Origin: Acidobacteria subdivision 2 bacterium RH1 MAG20
GTDB lineage: Bacteria; Acidobacteriota; Terriglobia; Terriglobales; Acidobacteriaceae
Assembly: GCA_002197545.1 (NCBI GenBank)
Contig: NFUO01000002.1
Location: 1-53,622 of the forward strand
Length of the DNA stretch: 53,622 nt
Reading direction: 5' to 3'
The notes under the pieces are model-generated. The model was not told the DNA's origin, made no database searches, and worked only from the letters and a program-made list of their open reading frames with translations. The position numbers were made by a program, and so were the translations under genes. Positions 1-8,617 of the stretch are shown piece by piece. How positions within the stretch are numbered: the stretch's first letter is position 1; the number at the start of each line of letters is the position of its first letter.

Positions 1-1
1 G

Positions 2-109
2 CTCATCCCGGACGCCAAGGGCAAGACCCTGAAGGCCATCATCGACACCAAGGTCGTGCCCGACAGCATCGTCTACTCCGACACCTTCAGCTCCTACAGA
101 TTTCTCTGA
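2..109 (+). pseudogene. C-terminal fragment of an IS1595-like (ISXO2-type) transposase
   Basis: An open frame enters from the window edge and stops with TGA at 107-109. Its 35 residues contain the pattern TL..II...V...S.VYSDTFSSY, which resembles the end of the DDE core of IS1595/ISXO2-like transposases, where an Asp in a YSD or YTD context and a following Ser-Tyr are typical. In such proteins another 50 or so residues normally follow, so the stop comes early and the copy is probably broken. The stop codon lies inside the left arm of a strong hairpin (103-136), suggesting the gene was truncated by, or ends in, that element. The upstream part is outside the window, so an intact but short variant cannot be excluded. 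Confidence 0.55.
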
Positions 110-136
110 GGGAGAGCGAAGCCTCTCCCTCAGAGA
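103..136. terminator. 14-bp perfect inverted repeat, terminator-like
   Basis: Bases 103-116 pair perfectly with 123-136 around a 6-base loop (CGAAGC). It sits between the stop of the transposase fragment (+) and the stop of the aldo/keto reductase (-), so it could end transcription from both sides. No clear T-tract follows on either strand, so an insertion-element end is an alternative. Confidence 0.5.
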
Positions 137-182
137 GTCCTACGATTCGAATGTGAGGTGGCGGCCAATGCCCCTCGCCGAG

Positions 183-1184
<1,002 letters not shown>

Positions 1185-1191
1185 TCAAACA

Positions 1192-1386
1192 TCAACGCGA
1201 GAGCTGGCATGCATACGGCACCTTCTCACGGGCTTTCGCGATCCTTGCTTCAGGAACGCTTATGAACTCCAAGACTGCGGCGAACTTCAAGCCCCGGTTC
1301 ACCGCCAGTTTGACCACGAAATCGGCCACGCTCTTGCGCGACACGATGCCAGAGGGATTTGCGAAAGCCTCAGCAGAGGACGCCAA
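1192..1386 (-). pseudogene. Possible remnant of an NAD(P)-binding oxidoreductase
   Basis: A 64-residue open frame whose middle (SGIVSRKSVADFVVKLAVNR) resembles the C-terminal segment of NmrA/SDR-type NAD(P)-binding proteins, which often read ISRADVADF.... The normal N-terminal Rossmann part is not found upstream: minus-strand frames between 1387 and 1560 are interrupted by stops. If the resemblance is real, this is a decayed gene end. No ribosome binding site is evident. It may equally be a chance open frame. Confidence 0.25.
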
Positions 1387-1775
1387 CCTTGAGAGACGGT
1401 GCCATCGAGAGACGAATCAGATCAGATCAGGTCGCCCTCCTCAACACAGACAGAAGAGTCAGGATTCACTATGATCTCGGACAAGATCTCGGCCTCAAGC
1501 AGGTGCTTGATGGGTTTCAGAAACGGGATTCATTAAGGAGTTTCCTGGGATGAGTTTGCAAGTCTACCTTGCTGTCCGAAGCAGATCTCAAACTTAGAGT
1601 CCGATTTATTTTCGAAACCGAACTTCGTCTCGCGCCTGCAGAGAAAAGGGCTATATGAGGAGGACTAACCGTCCTCTCCGATCCTTCTCTGATCAGGGCA
1701 ATATCTGTATATTCGCGTCAAAATGCGGCGAATTATCGCTTTCTAAACAGCAGATTATAAAAGAAATAGACTCCG
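1387..1775. other. Non-coding stretch between degenerate region and tRNA-Ser
   Basis: No convincing gene. It contains short tandem ATCAG/GATCA motifs near 1418-1430 and a small hairpin (GAGGAC at 1660-1665 pairing with GTCCTC at 1671-1676). The latter half is AT-rich. Confidence 0.5.
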
Positions 1776-1868
1776 TGGCGGAGAGTGGGGGATTCGAACC
1801 CCCGATAGAGTTTTTGACCCTATAACGGTTTAGCAAACCGCCGCCTTCAGCCACTCGGCCAACTCTCC
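1776..1868 (-). tRNA. tRNA-Ser (anticodon GCU)
   Basis: On the minus strand the 5' acceptor arm GGAGAGT (1868-1862) pairs with ACTCTCC (1786-1780), followed by discriminator G and an encoded CCA (1778-1776). The T arm carries GGTTCGAATCC. The anticodon loop TTGCTAA places GCT at 1834-1832, which reads AGC/AGU serine codons. The long variable arm (TATAGGGTC...CTCTATC region) is the class II feature expected of serine tRNAs. Confidence 0.95.
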
Positions 1869-1941
1869 GTACCTTACTTTGCTTCGGCTATGGGTGATTA
1901 TAACTTGCCGGTAAGAATTTCGCCGTCGATCAGTTAGATTT

Positions 1942-3297
1942 GTGTCTACAACGAACGAGAACGAAAGGGACTGGGTGGCACGAGGGTTCGGCAACGCGAA
2001 GAAGATGCGGTTGCTGCCGCTGATTGCTGCAACGTACTTCATGGTGTCCGGTGGACCGTATGGTCTTGAGGACATTATCGGCAAGGCTGGGTACGGACGC
2101 GCCCTTCTGCTTCTGCTCCTGGTGCCACTGTTCTGGAGTCTCCCAACGAGTTTAATGGTGGGAGAATTAGCCTCCACCATGCCGCGCGAGGGCGGCTTCT
2201 ATCAATGGGTGCGGCGCGCAATGGGACCCTTCTGGGGATTTCAGGAGGCCTGGCTCAGCCTCGCGGCGAGCGTGTTCGACATGGCGATCTACCCTACGAC
2301 CTTTGTGCTGTATCTGTCGCATGTAGCTCCAGCGCTGACAGCGGGGCACGGAGGGCTGCTGTTGAAGCTGGGAATCGTCGGCATCTCGGCAGTATGGAAC
2401 CTACGCGGAGCCGTGGCCGTGGGACGGGGATCGGAACGGATGATGGCGGTTTCGCTGTCTCCATTTGTAGTGCTGATCGGGCTGGCAGTGTGGCATGGAC
2501 TCAGGCATGGTGTGACCATCGCGACAGGAGGAGCGCCGATAACGGCTGACCTCGGCGGAGCAGTCTCCGTTGCATTGTGGAACTACATGGGCTGGGACAA
2601 TGCTTCGACAATCGCCCAGGAAGTAGAGAATCCGCAACGGACGTACCCGCGGGCGATGTTGACTTCGGCGATCGTTGTGACATGCGTGTATGTGCTGCCG
2701 CTGCTGGCGGTATGGATGGTGGGGATTCCGGCAGATCGTTTTTCAACCGGAGCCTGGGTGGATGCAGCGATGGTGCTGGGTGGTCCGGCATTGGCAGTGG
2801 CAGTCGTACTGGCGGGGTCGCTCGATGGGCTGGGGACATTCAATGCACTGACGCTGTCATTGACGCGGCTTCCCTATGCGATGGCGGAAGATGGATTGCT
2901 GCCGCAGGTGCTGACTAAGCGCTGGGCGAATGGTGTTCCTTGGGTAAGCGTGCTGGCATGTAGTCTGGGGTGGGCACTTGCACTGGGGTTTACGTTTGAA
3001 AGACTGATCTCGATTGACCTGGTGCTGTATGGAGGTGCGCTCCTGCTGGAGTTTATTGCGTTGATATTACTGCGCGTGAAGGAGCCGGAACTGCACCGGC
3101 CCTTTCGTGTGCCAGGCGGCATAGTGGGAGCAGTGGTGATGGGAATTGGACCAGCGTTGCTGATCGGATTTGCGCTGTGGGCCGCGCGAGGAGAGCGTGT
3201 CGCGGGATTACCGGCACTCTGGTTTGCGGCAATTGTGGCCGCAGGAGGTCCTATTGCCTATCTAGCGGCAAGTCAGCGCCGAACAACTACTGCATGA
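1942..3297 (+). CDS. APC superfamily amino acid permease
   Basis: A 451-residue inner-membrane protein with about 12 hydrophobic segments, starting with GTG. The first transmembrane segment carries a glycine-rich MVSGGPYGLED motif, the equivalent of the substrate-binding GSGIG-like kink of the amino acid-polyamine-organocation family, and EGGFYQWVRRAMGPFWGF matches the typical E-G-G-x-Y-x-W signature after segment 2. It therefore most likely imports an amino acid or polyamine with protons; the substrate cannot be read. The family match is strong, but the GTG start is less certain because no good ribosome binding site is seen. The neighbours, a tRNA and pyrophosphatase, do not indicate a pathway. 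Confidence 0.88.
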   Translation: MSTTNENERDWVARGFGNAKKMRLLPLIAATYFMVSGGPYGLEDIIGKAGYGRALLLLLLVPLFWSLPTSLMVGELASTMPREGGFYQWVRRAMGPFWGFQEAWLSLAASVFDMAIYPTTFVLYLSHVAPALTAGHGGLLLKLGIVGISAVWNLRGAVAVGRGSERMMAVSLSPFVVLIGLAVWHGLRHGVTIATGGAPITADLGGAVSVALWNYMGWDNASTIAQEVENPQRTYPRAMLTSAIVVTCVYVLPLLAVWMVGIPADRFSTGAWVDAAMVLGGPALAVAVVLAGSLDGLGTFNALTLSLTRLPYAMAEDGLLPQVLTKRWANGVPWVSVLACSLGWALALGFTFERLISIDLVLYGGALLLEFIALILLRVKEPELHRPFRVPGGIVGAVVMGIGPALLIGFALWAARGERVAGLPALWFAAIVAAGGPIAYLAASQRRTTTA

Positions 3298-3320
3298 AAA
3301 GGGCCGCTATCTTCAGCGGC
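3297..3320 (-). terminator. Weak intrinsic terminator after ppa
   Basis: GCCGCT (3303-3308) pairs with AGCGGC (3315-3320). Read on the minus strand it is followed by CCTTTTC, so it may end the ppa transcript. It overlaps the last base of the convergent permease gene. Confidence 0.4.
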
Positions 3321-3347
3321 ACTGTCTCACGCGATTTGAAGCTAAGA

Positions 3348-3905
3348 CTATTTTTGGAGAACAGGCTTGGCTTCGGATTTCGCCTTGTTGTCGATAAAGT
3401 GCTGCTGGGCTTCAAGGACTTTATCGCGGGCGAAGGAAGCATCCCGCCAGCCTTTGACTTCGACGCGCTTCCCTTCGAGGTCTTTATAGATGGCGAAGAA
3501 ATGGGTGATCTCCTTAAGCATGTGGGGATAGATCTCGGAGAAGTTCCAGACGTCTTTATAGCGCGGATTATTTTTGCCTACGCAGAGAACTTTTTCATCC
3601 GCGATGCCCTGATCGAGCATTTCGAGCAGACCGATGGGACGGACCTCCTGGACGCAGCCGGAGAAGCTAGGTGTATCGACCAGGACCAGCACATCAAGCG
3701 GGTCGCCATCATCGGCCAGGGTGCTGGGAATAAAGCCATAGTCGCCGGGGTAGTGGACAGGCGAATAGAGGTTGCGGTCGAGACGGAAGACATGAAGTTT
3801 CTTGTCGTACTCGTATTTGTTGATGCCCTCGGAGGGAATTTCGATGACAGCGTTAATTACTTCGGGGGCTTTGTCTCCAACGGGTAGCTCAAGATAGTTC
3901 AGCAT
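3348..3905 (-). CDS. ppa: Inorganic pyrophosphatase (family I)
   Basis: A 185-residue soluble enzyme that hydrolyses pyrophosphate to two phosphates and so drives biosynthetic reactions. The family signature D-x-D-P-L-D is at residues 66-71, and the substrate-binding KYEYDK (30-35) and YPGDYGFIP (52-60) stretches are intact. Length matches bacterial family I enzymes (about 170-185), and the extra C-terminal tail (KAKSEAKPVLQK) is lysine-rich. It is divergent from purS; the roughly 125-base gap should hold both promoters. Confidence 0.96.
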   Translation of the reverse strand: MLNYLELPVGDKAPEVINAVIEIPSEGINKYEYDKKLHVFRLDRNLYSPVHYPGDYGFIPSTLADDGDPLDVLVLVDTPSFSGCVQEVRPIGLLEMLDQGIADEKVLCVGKNNPRYKDVWNFSEIYPHMLKEITHFFAIYKDLEGKRVEVKGWRDASFARDKVLEAQQHFIDNKAKSEAKPVLQK

Positions 3906-4016
3906 AAAGTCTGGGGTCTCTTCTCGTGTAAGGAAATTCAGCAGCTAGTGGTGTGATGCGGTCGCTGCCGGAGGGATTGCTCCTGTCCTATTTAGGAACG
4001 AAAGCTGCACCTTGTC

Positions 4017-4022
4017 TATAAT
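4017..4022 (+). promoter_or_regulatory. -10 box TATAAT placed 8 bases before purS
   Basis: A perfect TATAAT ends only 8 bases before the purS ATG, with no Shine-Dalgarno between. Transcription would be expected to begin at or one or two bases before the start codon, giving a leaderless message. No good -35 box is seen at 17 bases. Confidence 0.45.
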
Positions 4023-4030
4023 CAAGCAAA

Positions 4031-4276
4031 ATGAAGGCTCATGTCTATGTCACGCTGAAACGAACGGTGCTGGATGCCCAGGGGCAGACGGTCGCGGATG
4101 CACTGCGGCGGATGGAATATCGCGGCATTGCCGATGTGCGGCAGGGAAAGTATTTCCTGTTGACTCTGGAAGATGGAGTGAATCAGAACGCGGCGCAAGC
4201 CGAAGTGGAACGGATTGCCCGCGAGGTGCTGACGAATCCGGTCATCGAAGAATTTACGTTCCGGCTGGAGCCTTGA
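4031..4276 (+). CDS. purS: Phosphoribosylformylglycinamidine synthase subunit PurS
   Basis: An 81-residue protein of the size and pattern of PurS: KAHVYVTLKRTVLDAQGQTV at the start and VRQGKYFLLTL in the middle. PurS dimers bridge the glutaminase PurQ and the synthetase PurL in the fourth step of purine synthesis, turning FGAR into FGAM. purQ and purL are not next to it, so it must pair with subunits encoded elsewhere. No ribosome binding site precedes the start; see the -10 box at 4017. Confidence 0.93.
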   Translation: MKAHVYVTLKRTVLDAQGQTVADALRRMEYRGIADVRQGKYFLLTLEDGVNQNAAQAEVERIAREVLTNPVIEEFTFRLEP

Positions 4277-4320
4277 ACAGGCCTATCCGACCTATTTTGT
4301 ATCAAAGTTAATAGCCGTTG

Positions 4321-4350
4321 TTGGAAGCAGCAAGCGGCTGGTGCTAGGCT
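4321..4350 (+). promoter_or_regulatory. Candidate promoter of the heme operon
   Basis: TTGGAA (4321-4326) and TAGGCT (4345-4350) are separated by 18 bases. The predicted start of transcription is near 4357, shortly before the GGAGG (4366-4370) that precedes the preferred TTG start of hemE. Confidence 0.4.
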
Positions 4351-4375
4351 CAAAAGCGTAGCAATGGAGGACCCT

Positions 4376-5476
4376 TTGAGTCATGCGTCCGTAGAACGCG
4401 CAGCGGCAATCCAGGCGGTCGAAGCAGCGACAGCCGGAAGCCGTTTTGTACAAGCCTGTCTTCGTCGTCCCGTAGATCGCACCCCGGTATGGTTTCTGCG
4501 CCAGGCAGGGCGATACATGCCCGAATACATGGCCGTGCGCAAGCACCATTCCCTGTTGGACATCTGCCGAACACCAGAGATCGCCGCCGAGGTGACGATT
4601 ACCGCCGCCGAACGGCTGGGCGTGGACGCAGCAATTATCTTTGCCGATCTTCTGCTGCCATTTACGCCAATGGGATTGGAATTTGAGTTTCTCGCTGGGG
4701 AAGGCCCGATAGTGCATGTGCCGGTCCGCACAGCGGACCAGGTACGCGCCCTGCGAACAGATCGCGTGGACGAGCTTAACTACGTGGCTCGCGCAATTGA
4801 GAAAGTCGCCGCGCACTTCTCTGCCCCGCGGTCAGACGGCAATCAGCTCGGCATCATCGGATTTTGCGGCGCGCCCTTCACGCTGGCCAGCTACATGATC
4901 GAGGGTGGCTCCTCACGCAACTACGTCGAGACAAAAAAAATGATGTACAGCGACGACGTTGCGTGGCCCATGTTGATGGAAAAGCTGGTAACCGTGCTGG
5001 CTGGATTCGCGCAGCAGCAGGTAGAAGCTGGAGCAGACGTCATTCAAATCTTCGATAGCTGGGTCGGCGCTCTAAGCGTGACCGATTATCGTCGCTACTG
5101 TCTCGCGCCGGCGACAGAGCTGGTGCGGCGAGTGCAGGCAATGGGTGTGCCGGTAATTTATTTCGGCGTGGACACCGCTTCCCTGCTTCCGGCCATGAGT
5201 GAGACCGGAGCGGATGTCATCGGGTTGGACTGGCGTGTTCCGCTGGACGCCGGATGGAAGGCCGTCGGCTCCAGATGCGGAGTTCAGGGAAATCTCGATC
5301 CCATCACGCTATTTGCACCGGAAAACGTGCTGAAGGAACGAGTACGCGAAGTGCTAACGGCAGCGGCGGGCCGTCCTGGGCACATCTTCAATCTTGGACA
5401 CGGCATCGTCCCCGGAACTCCAGTCGAAAATGTGATCCAGGTAGTGAAGTGGATAAAGGAGTACGGAGCGCAATGA
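4376..5476 (+). CDS. hemE: Uroporphyrinogen decarboxylase
   Basis: Removes four carboxyl groups from uroporphyrinogen III to make coproporphyrinogen III in the cytoplasm. The first family signature (PVWFLRQAGRYMPEY) and the second (GFCGAPFTLASYMIEGG) are both intact. The length is about 366 residues, normal for HemE. I chose the TTG at 4376 because GGAGG lies 5 bases upstream; an in-frame ATG at 4364 lacks such a site. Its stop overlaps the next start as ATGA (5473-5476), which indicates translational coupling to hemH. It is the first gene of a heme operon. Confidence 0.96.
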   Translation: MSHASVERAAAIQAVEAATAGSRFVQACLRRPVDRTPVWFLRQAGRYMPEYMAVRKHHSLLDICRTPEIAAEVTITAAERLGVDAAIIFADLLLPFTPMGLEFEFLAGEGPIVHVPVRTADQVRALRTDRVDELNYVARAIEKVAAHFSAPRSDGNQLGIIGFCGAPFTLASYMIEGGSSRNYVETKKMMYSDDVAWPMLMEKLVTVLAGFAQQQVEAGADVIQIFDSWVGALSVTDYRRYCLAPATELVRRVQAMGVPVIYFGVDTASLLPAMSETGADVIGLDWRVPLDAGWKAVGSRCGVQGNLDPITLFAPENVLKERVREVLTAAAGRPGHIFNLGHGIVPGTPVENVIQVVKWIKEYGAQ

Positions 5477-6516
5477 GCAGAGAGACAGGCCAAAGCGCTG
5501 TTCTGCTGCTTGCGCATGGAACGCCGGACGTGCTCGGCGAGATGACCGAATACCTGAGCAAGGTGACTGGTGGCCGGGCGCTTCCGCAAGAGGTCGTCGA
5601 GGAGTTACAGCACCGGTACGCCCAGATTGGCCTCGGAGCAACACCCAGGGCAGAGGCTCCGCCACTGACAAAGTGGACACTCATTCAAGCACATCTGCTG
5701 GAGCGGGCTCTGGATCGGCTTGGAGATTCCGATACCAGAGTCTATGTAGGAATGCGGAACTGGCACCCATACATTGAGGATGTCGTCGCACAGATGCGGC
5801 TCGATGGCGTGACGCGCATTAAAGCGATTTGCCTCGCCCCACAGAACTCGCGAACAAGCGTCGGTCTGTATCGAAAAGCAGTCCTGGCCGCCGCTGCCGA
5901 GATGGAGGTAGACTTTGTTGCTGGCTGGGCCGAACATCCTCTGCTGGCGCAGGCATTTGCCGAGCGGCTGTGGCCTGTATGGGCATTAGCCTGCGCCCAG
6001 TCCGGGCGGCGCGTGCCTGTATTATTCACGGCACACAGCGTCCCTTGCCGAACGATTATGACGGGCGAGGCCTCGATCGCAGGAGCACGTCCCGGAACCC
6101 CGACGCAGGAATCTCCAGATCCCTATCCCGTAGAAGCGAAGCGCACGGCAGAATTGGTGGCAGAGCGAATGGCCGTCGTAGGATTCAGAGATAAGGACTG
6201 GTACTTCGCCTTCCAGAGCCAGGGCGTAAGCGGCGGCCCATGGATTGGCCCCACGGTAGAAGACACGCTGAAAGCCATCAAAGAAGAAGGCCACGTCGGC
6301 GCCGTGATGCAGCCGGTAGGCTTTCTGTGCGACCACGTTGAGATTTTGTATGACATTGACATCGCCTTCACGGAGAAGGCGCGCGAACTCGGCCTCAAAC
6401 TATGGCGAGCTGAGAGCCTGAATGATTCTGACGTACTAATAAGCGCGTTGGCAAAAGTCGCATCAGGCCAATATAAGGCTGATATAGACGAAGCAACGGT
6501 TCCAGCACAGGTTTAG
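5473..6516 (+). CDS. hemH: Ferrochelatase
   Basis: Inserts Fe2+ into a porphyrin. The 347-residue protein begins with LLLAHGTPD, the usual ferrochelatase N-terminus, and carries the catalytic FTAHSVP motif (His188) and the second active-site Glu290 in DHVEILYDID. The start overlaps the hemE stop; a longer upstream extension in the same frame has no family resemblance and lies inside hemE. Whether the substrate is protoporphyrin or coproporphyrin (CpfC type, in which case heme is finished by HemQ) cannot be decided from motifs; hemQ is not in the window. A hairpin follows before the next gene. Confidence 0.95.
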   Translation: MSRETGQSAVLLLAHGTPDVLGEMTEYLSKVTGGRALPQEVVEELQHRYAQIGLGATPRAEAPPLTKWTLIQAHLLERALDRLGDSDTRVYVGMRNWHPYIEDVVAQMRLDGVTRIKAICLAPQNSRTSVGLYRKAVLAAAAEMEVDFVAGWAEHPLLAQAFAERLWPVWALACAQSGRRVPVLFTAHSVPCRTIMTGEASIAGARPGTPTQESPDPYPVEAKRTAELVAERMAVVGFRDKDWYFAFQSQGVSGGPWIGPTVEDTLKAIKEEGHVGAVMQPVGFLCDHVEILYDIDIAFTEKARELGLKLWRAESLNDSDVLISALAKVASGQYKADIDEATVPAQV

Positions 6517-6533
6517 GCTGATAGAAGGCGAGC

Positions 6534-6561
6534 CGAAGTGGAGGCCCCGGCCTCCGCTTCG
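6534..6561 (+). terminator. Hairpin between hemH and hemY (attenuator-like)
   Basis: Bases 6534-6544 pair with 6551-6561 over 11 bp (one G-T pair) around CCCCGG, then TTATTT follows and runs into the ribosome binding site of hemY. It could lower transcription into hemY, or stabilise the hemEH end. Confidence 0.55.
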
Positions 6562-6577
6562 TTATTTGGGAGAGTGG

Positions 6578-7960
6578 ATGAAGCGAATTGCAATCGTTGG
6601 CGGTGGCATAGCAGGATTGACCGCAGCATACGAACTGTCGCGGCTGGCGAACAACGGAGCCAAAATAGATGTCGTACTGTTCGAGGCTTCATCTCGACTT
6701 GGTGGAATCGTTGAAACCGTGCGCGAAGGCGGTTTCGTCATCGAAGGCGGCCCTGATGCCTGGGTGACGGAAAAGCCTTGGGCTCGTGAACTAGCGGAAG
6801 AACTCGGCCTGGGCGACGAGGTAATGTCTTCCAATGACGCCGCGCGTAAGACCTATGTCCTCATGGATCGGCAACTAAAAGCGATGCCGGACGGAATGCG
6901 AATGATAGTGCCAGCGAACCTCGACGCCCTCGACAAGTCCGAGCTATTCAGCGCTGAGGCCAAGCAGGCTTATCACAATGAAGTAAATCGAGCCGCAGAA
7001 TTAAAGACTAACGCTCCTCAACAGGACGAGAGCGTCGCGACATTTGTGCAGCGGCACTTTGGCGATGAAGTGCTCGAAAAGATCGGCGCTCCGCTGCTGC
7101 GCGGTGTCTTTGGCGGAGACGTGACAAAACTGAGCGTGCGCGCCGTAATGTCTCTCTTCGTTGCGATGGAGCGCGAGCAAGGCAGCCTGATCTCCGCGAT
7201 GCAGGCCCGCATCGCCGCAAAAGAAAGCAGCAAAGCAGCGATATTTACGACGCTACGAAGTGGACTTGGAACACTTGTAGATAGTATGGTCGCCCTTATT
7301 CCAAAAGATTGGGTTCGCCTGGGGGCAAAAGTAAATTCAATCTCACGCAATGGTGAAGGCTGGACATTAAAAACATCAAAAACAGAAGAAACGTTTGATG
7401 AGCTCATCATGGCCGCGCCCGTGCAAGTAGCACAGAAGCTGATGCAGCCAGTCGATGCCCGTGCCGCGGAGCTGATGGAGATGGACGCAAGTTCGGCCGT
7501 AGTCGTAGCCTTTGGGTTTCCCAGCACAACAGGGTTTTCCGTCCCTCCGGGCTTCGGTTTTCTTGTCCCGCAAGGCCCGGAAAGCCTTTTGCTGGCATGT
7601 ACATTTGTAGATCAGAAGTTCTCAGACCGTGTGCCGCAAGGTGGGCGGCTGCTGCGAGCGTTCTTTGGCGGCAAGCCTGCCGAGCGGCTGATGCGTTGCG
7701 GAAACGATGAAGCAGCCGCTATAGCGCGACTCGAGCTGGCCCACATCTTGGGACCACTACCCGAGCCTCAAGTGACAGTAGTACGCCGCTGGCCGAACAG
7801 CCTACCCCAATACCCTGTTGGCCATCTCGAACGAATGGCAGAGCTGGATGAGCGGGTTCGAAAGCTAGGCAAATTATGGCTCCTGGGAAACGGATATCGC
7901 GGCGTTGGATTGCCTGACCTGATAAGAGACGCCCGTGCCACTGCACGGCAGATCGTATGA
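6578..7960 (+). CDS. hemY: Protoporphyrinogen/coproporphyrinogen oxidase, HemY type
   Basis: An oxygen-dependent FAD enzyme that removes six electrons from protoporphyrinogen IX or coproporphyrinogen III. The 460-residue protein opens with the FAD-binding RIAIVGGGIAGLTAAYEL and an acidic ribose-binding end at VVLFEAS; the C-terminal LWLLGNGYRGVGLPDLI is the usual second FAD contact of this amine-oxidase-like family. GGGAGAG at 6568-6574 supports the ATG at 6578 over the upstream in-frame TTG. It lies 61 bases after hemH with a hairpin between. In bacteria that use the coproporphyrin branch this family is called CgoX; the branch used here is open. Confidence 0.93.
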   Translation: MKRIAIVGGGIAGLTAAYELSRLANNGAKIDVVLFEASSRLGGIVETVREGGFVIEGGPDAWVTEKPWARELAEELGLGDEVMSSNDAARKTYVLMDRQLKAMPDGMRMIVPANLDALDKSELFSAEAKQAYHNEVNRAAELKTNAPQQDESVATFVQRHFGDEVLEKIGAPLLRGVFGGDVTKLSVRAVMSLFVAMEREQGSLISAMQARIAAKESSKAAIFTTLRSGLGTLVDSMVALIPKDWVRLGAKVNSISRNGEGWTLKTSKTEETFDELIMAAPVQVAQKLMQPVDARAAELMEMDASSAVVVAFGFPSTTGFSVPPGFGFLVPQGPESLLLACTFVDQKFSDRVPQGGRLLRAFFGGKPAERLMRCGNDEAAAIARLELAHILGPLPEPQVTVVRRWPNSLPQYPVGHLERMAELDERVRKLGKLWLLGNGYRGVGLPDLIRDARATARQIV

Positions 7961-7988
7961 CAAGCGGGATGCAAAGAGGAGATAAGCG

Positions 7989-8567
7989 ATGAGCATCGCA
8001 ACCACTCACGGAGACAGCGGGCAGACAGGATTGGCCGGCGGAGTACGCATCTCGAAAGCAGATCTGCGCGTCGAGGCCTACGGCTCTGTCGATGAGCTGA
8101 ATACAGTTCTCGGCTTCGCCCGGAGCATCTGCAGTAACAAGGAGATCTGCACCTGGACAGAAGAGATTCAACGAACTCTCTTTCGTCTTGGAGGAGCTCT
8201 CGCCACTCCTCCGGAAAATCAGAAGAATGCTCCCGTCATCTCACCCGACGACGTAGCTGCTCTTACAAAACTCGTCCATCAGATCGAAGCAACCGAAGGC
8301 ATCCTCTCCGACTGGTCGCTCCCCGGAGCACACACCCAATCAGCAGCCTATGAAGTAGCTCGTACAGTATGCCGCCGCGCTGAGCGCAACACCGTCCGTC
8401 TGTCGGAAAATGGCGTGGAAGTAACCCCCCAGATCATCGCCTACCTCAACCGGCTCTCCGACCTCATCTGGCTCTTCGGCAGACTGATCGAGTTAAACGC
8501 GGGCATCGACGCCCGCCTTCGCACCGGCGACACCGCAGGTCCGCAATGGTCAAGGGCATGGAAATAA
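7989..8567 (+). CDS. Cob(I)alamin adenosyltransferase, PduO type
   Basis: Transfers the adenosyl group of ATP to cob(I)alamin to make coenzyme B12. The 192-residue length is usual for PduO/MMAB proteins. Visible motifs are the N-terminal ATP loop HGDSGQTGL (7-15), YGSVDELN (31-38; the family consensus has Thr in place of Ser), and ARTVCRRAER with the conserved C-terminal NRLSDLIW. GAGGAGA precedes the ATG by about 6 bases. It follows hemY by 28 bases in the same direction, so it is probably the last gene of the tetrapyrrole operon. No cobalamin riboswitch is seen. Confidence 0.94.
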   Translation: MSIATTHGDSGQTGLAGGVRISKADLRVEAYGSVDELNTVLGFARSICSNKEICTWTEEIQRTLFRLGGALATPPENQKNAPVISPDDVAALTKLVHQIEATEGILSDWSLPGAHTQSAAYEVARTVCRRAERNTVRLSENGVEVTPQIIAYLNRLSDLIWLFGRLIELNAGIDARLRTGDTAGPQWSRAWK

Positions 8568-8617
8568 TCAAGTAATCTTTACGAGTTATCATCTTCTGCG
8601 CCTGCCATAATAGCCCC

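Noticed and set aside
7961..7988. Possible cobalamin riboswitch before the adenosyltransferase
   Set aside because: The gap after hemY is only 28 bases, too short for a B12 riboswitch, and no B12-box-like sequence is seen.
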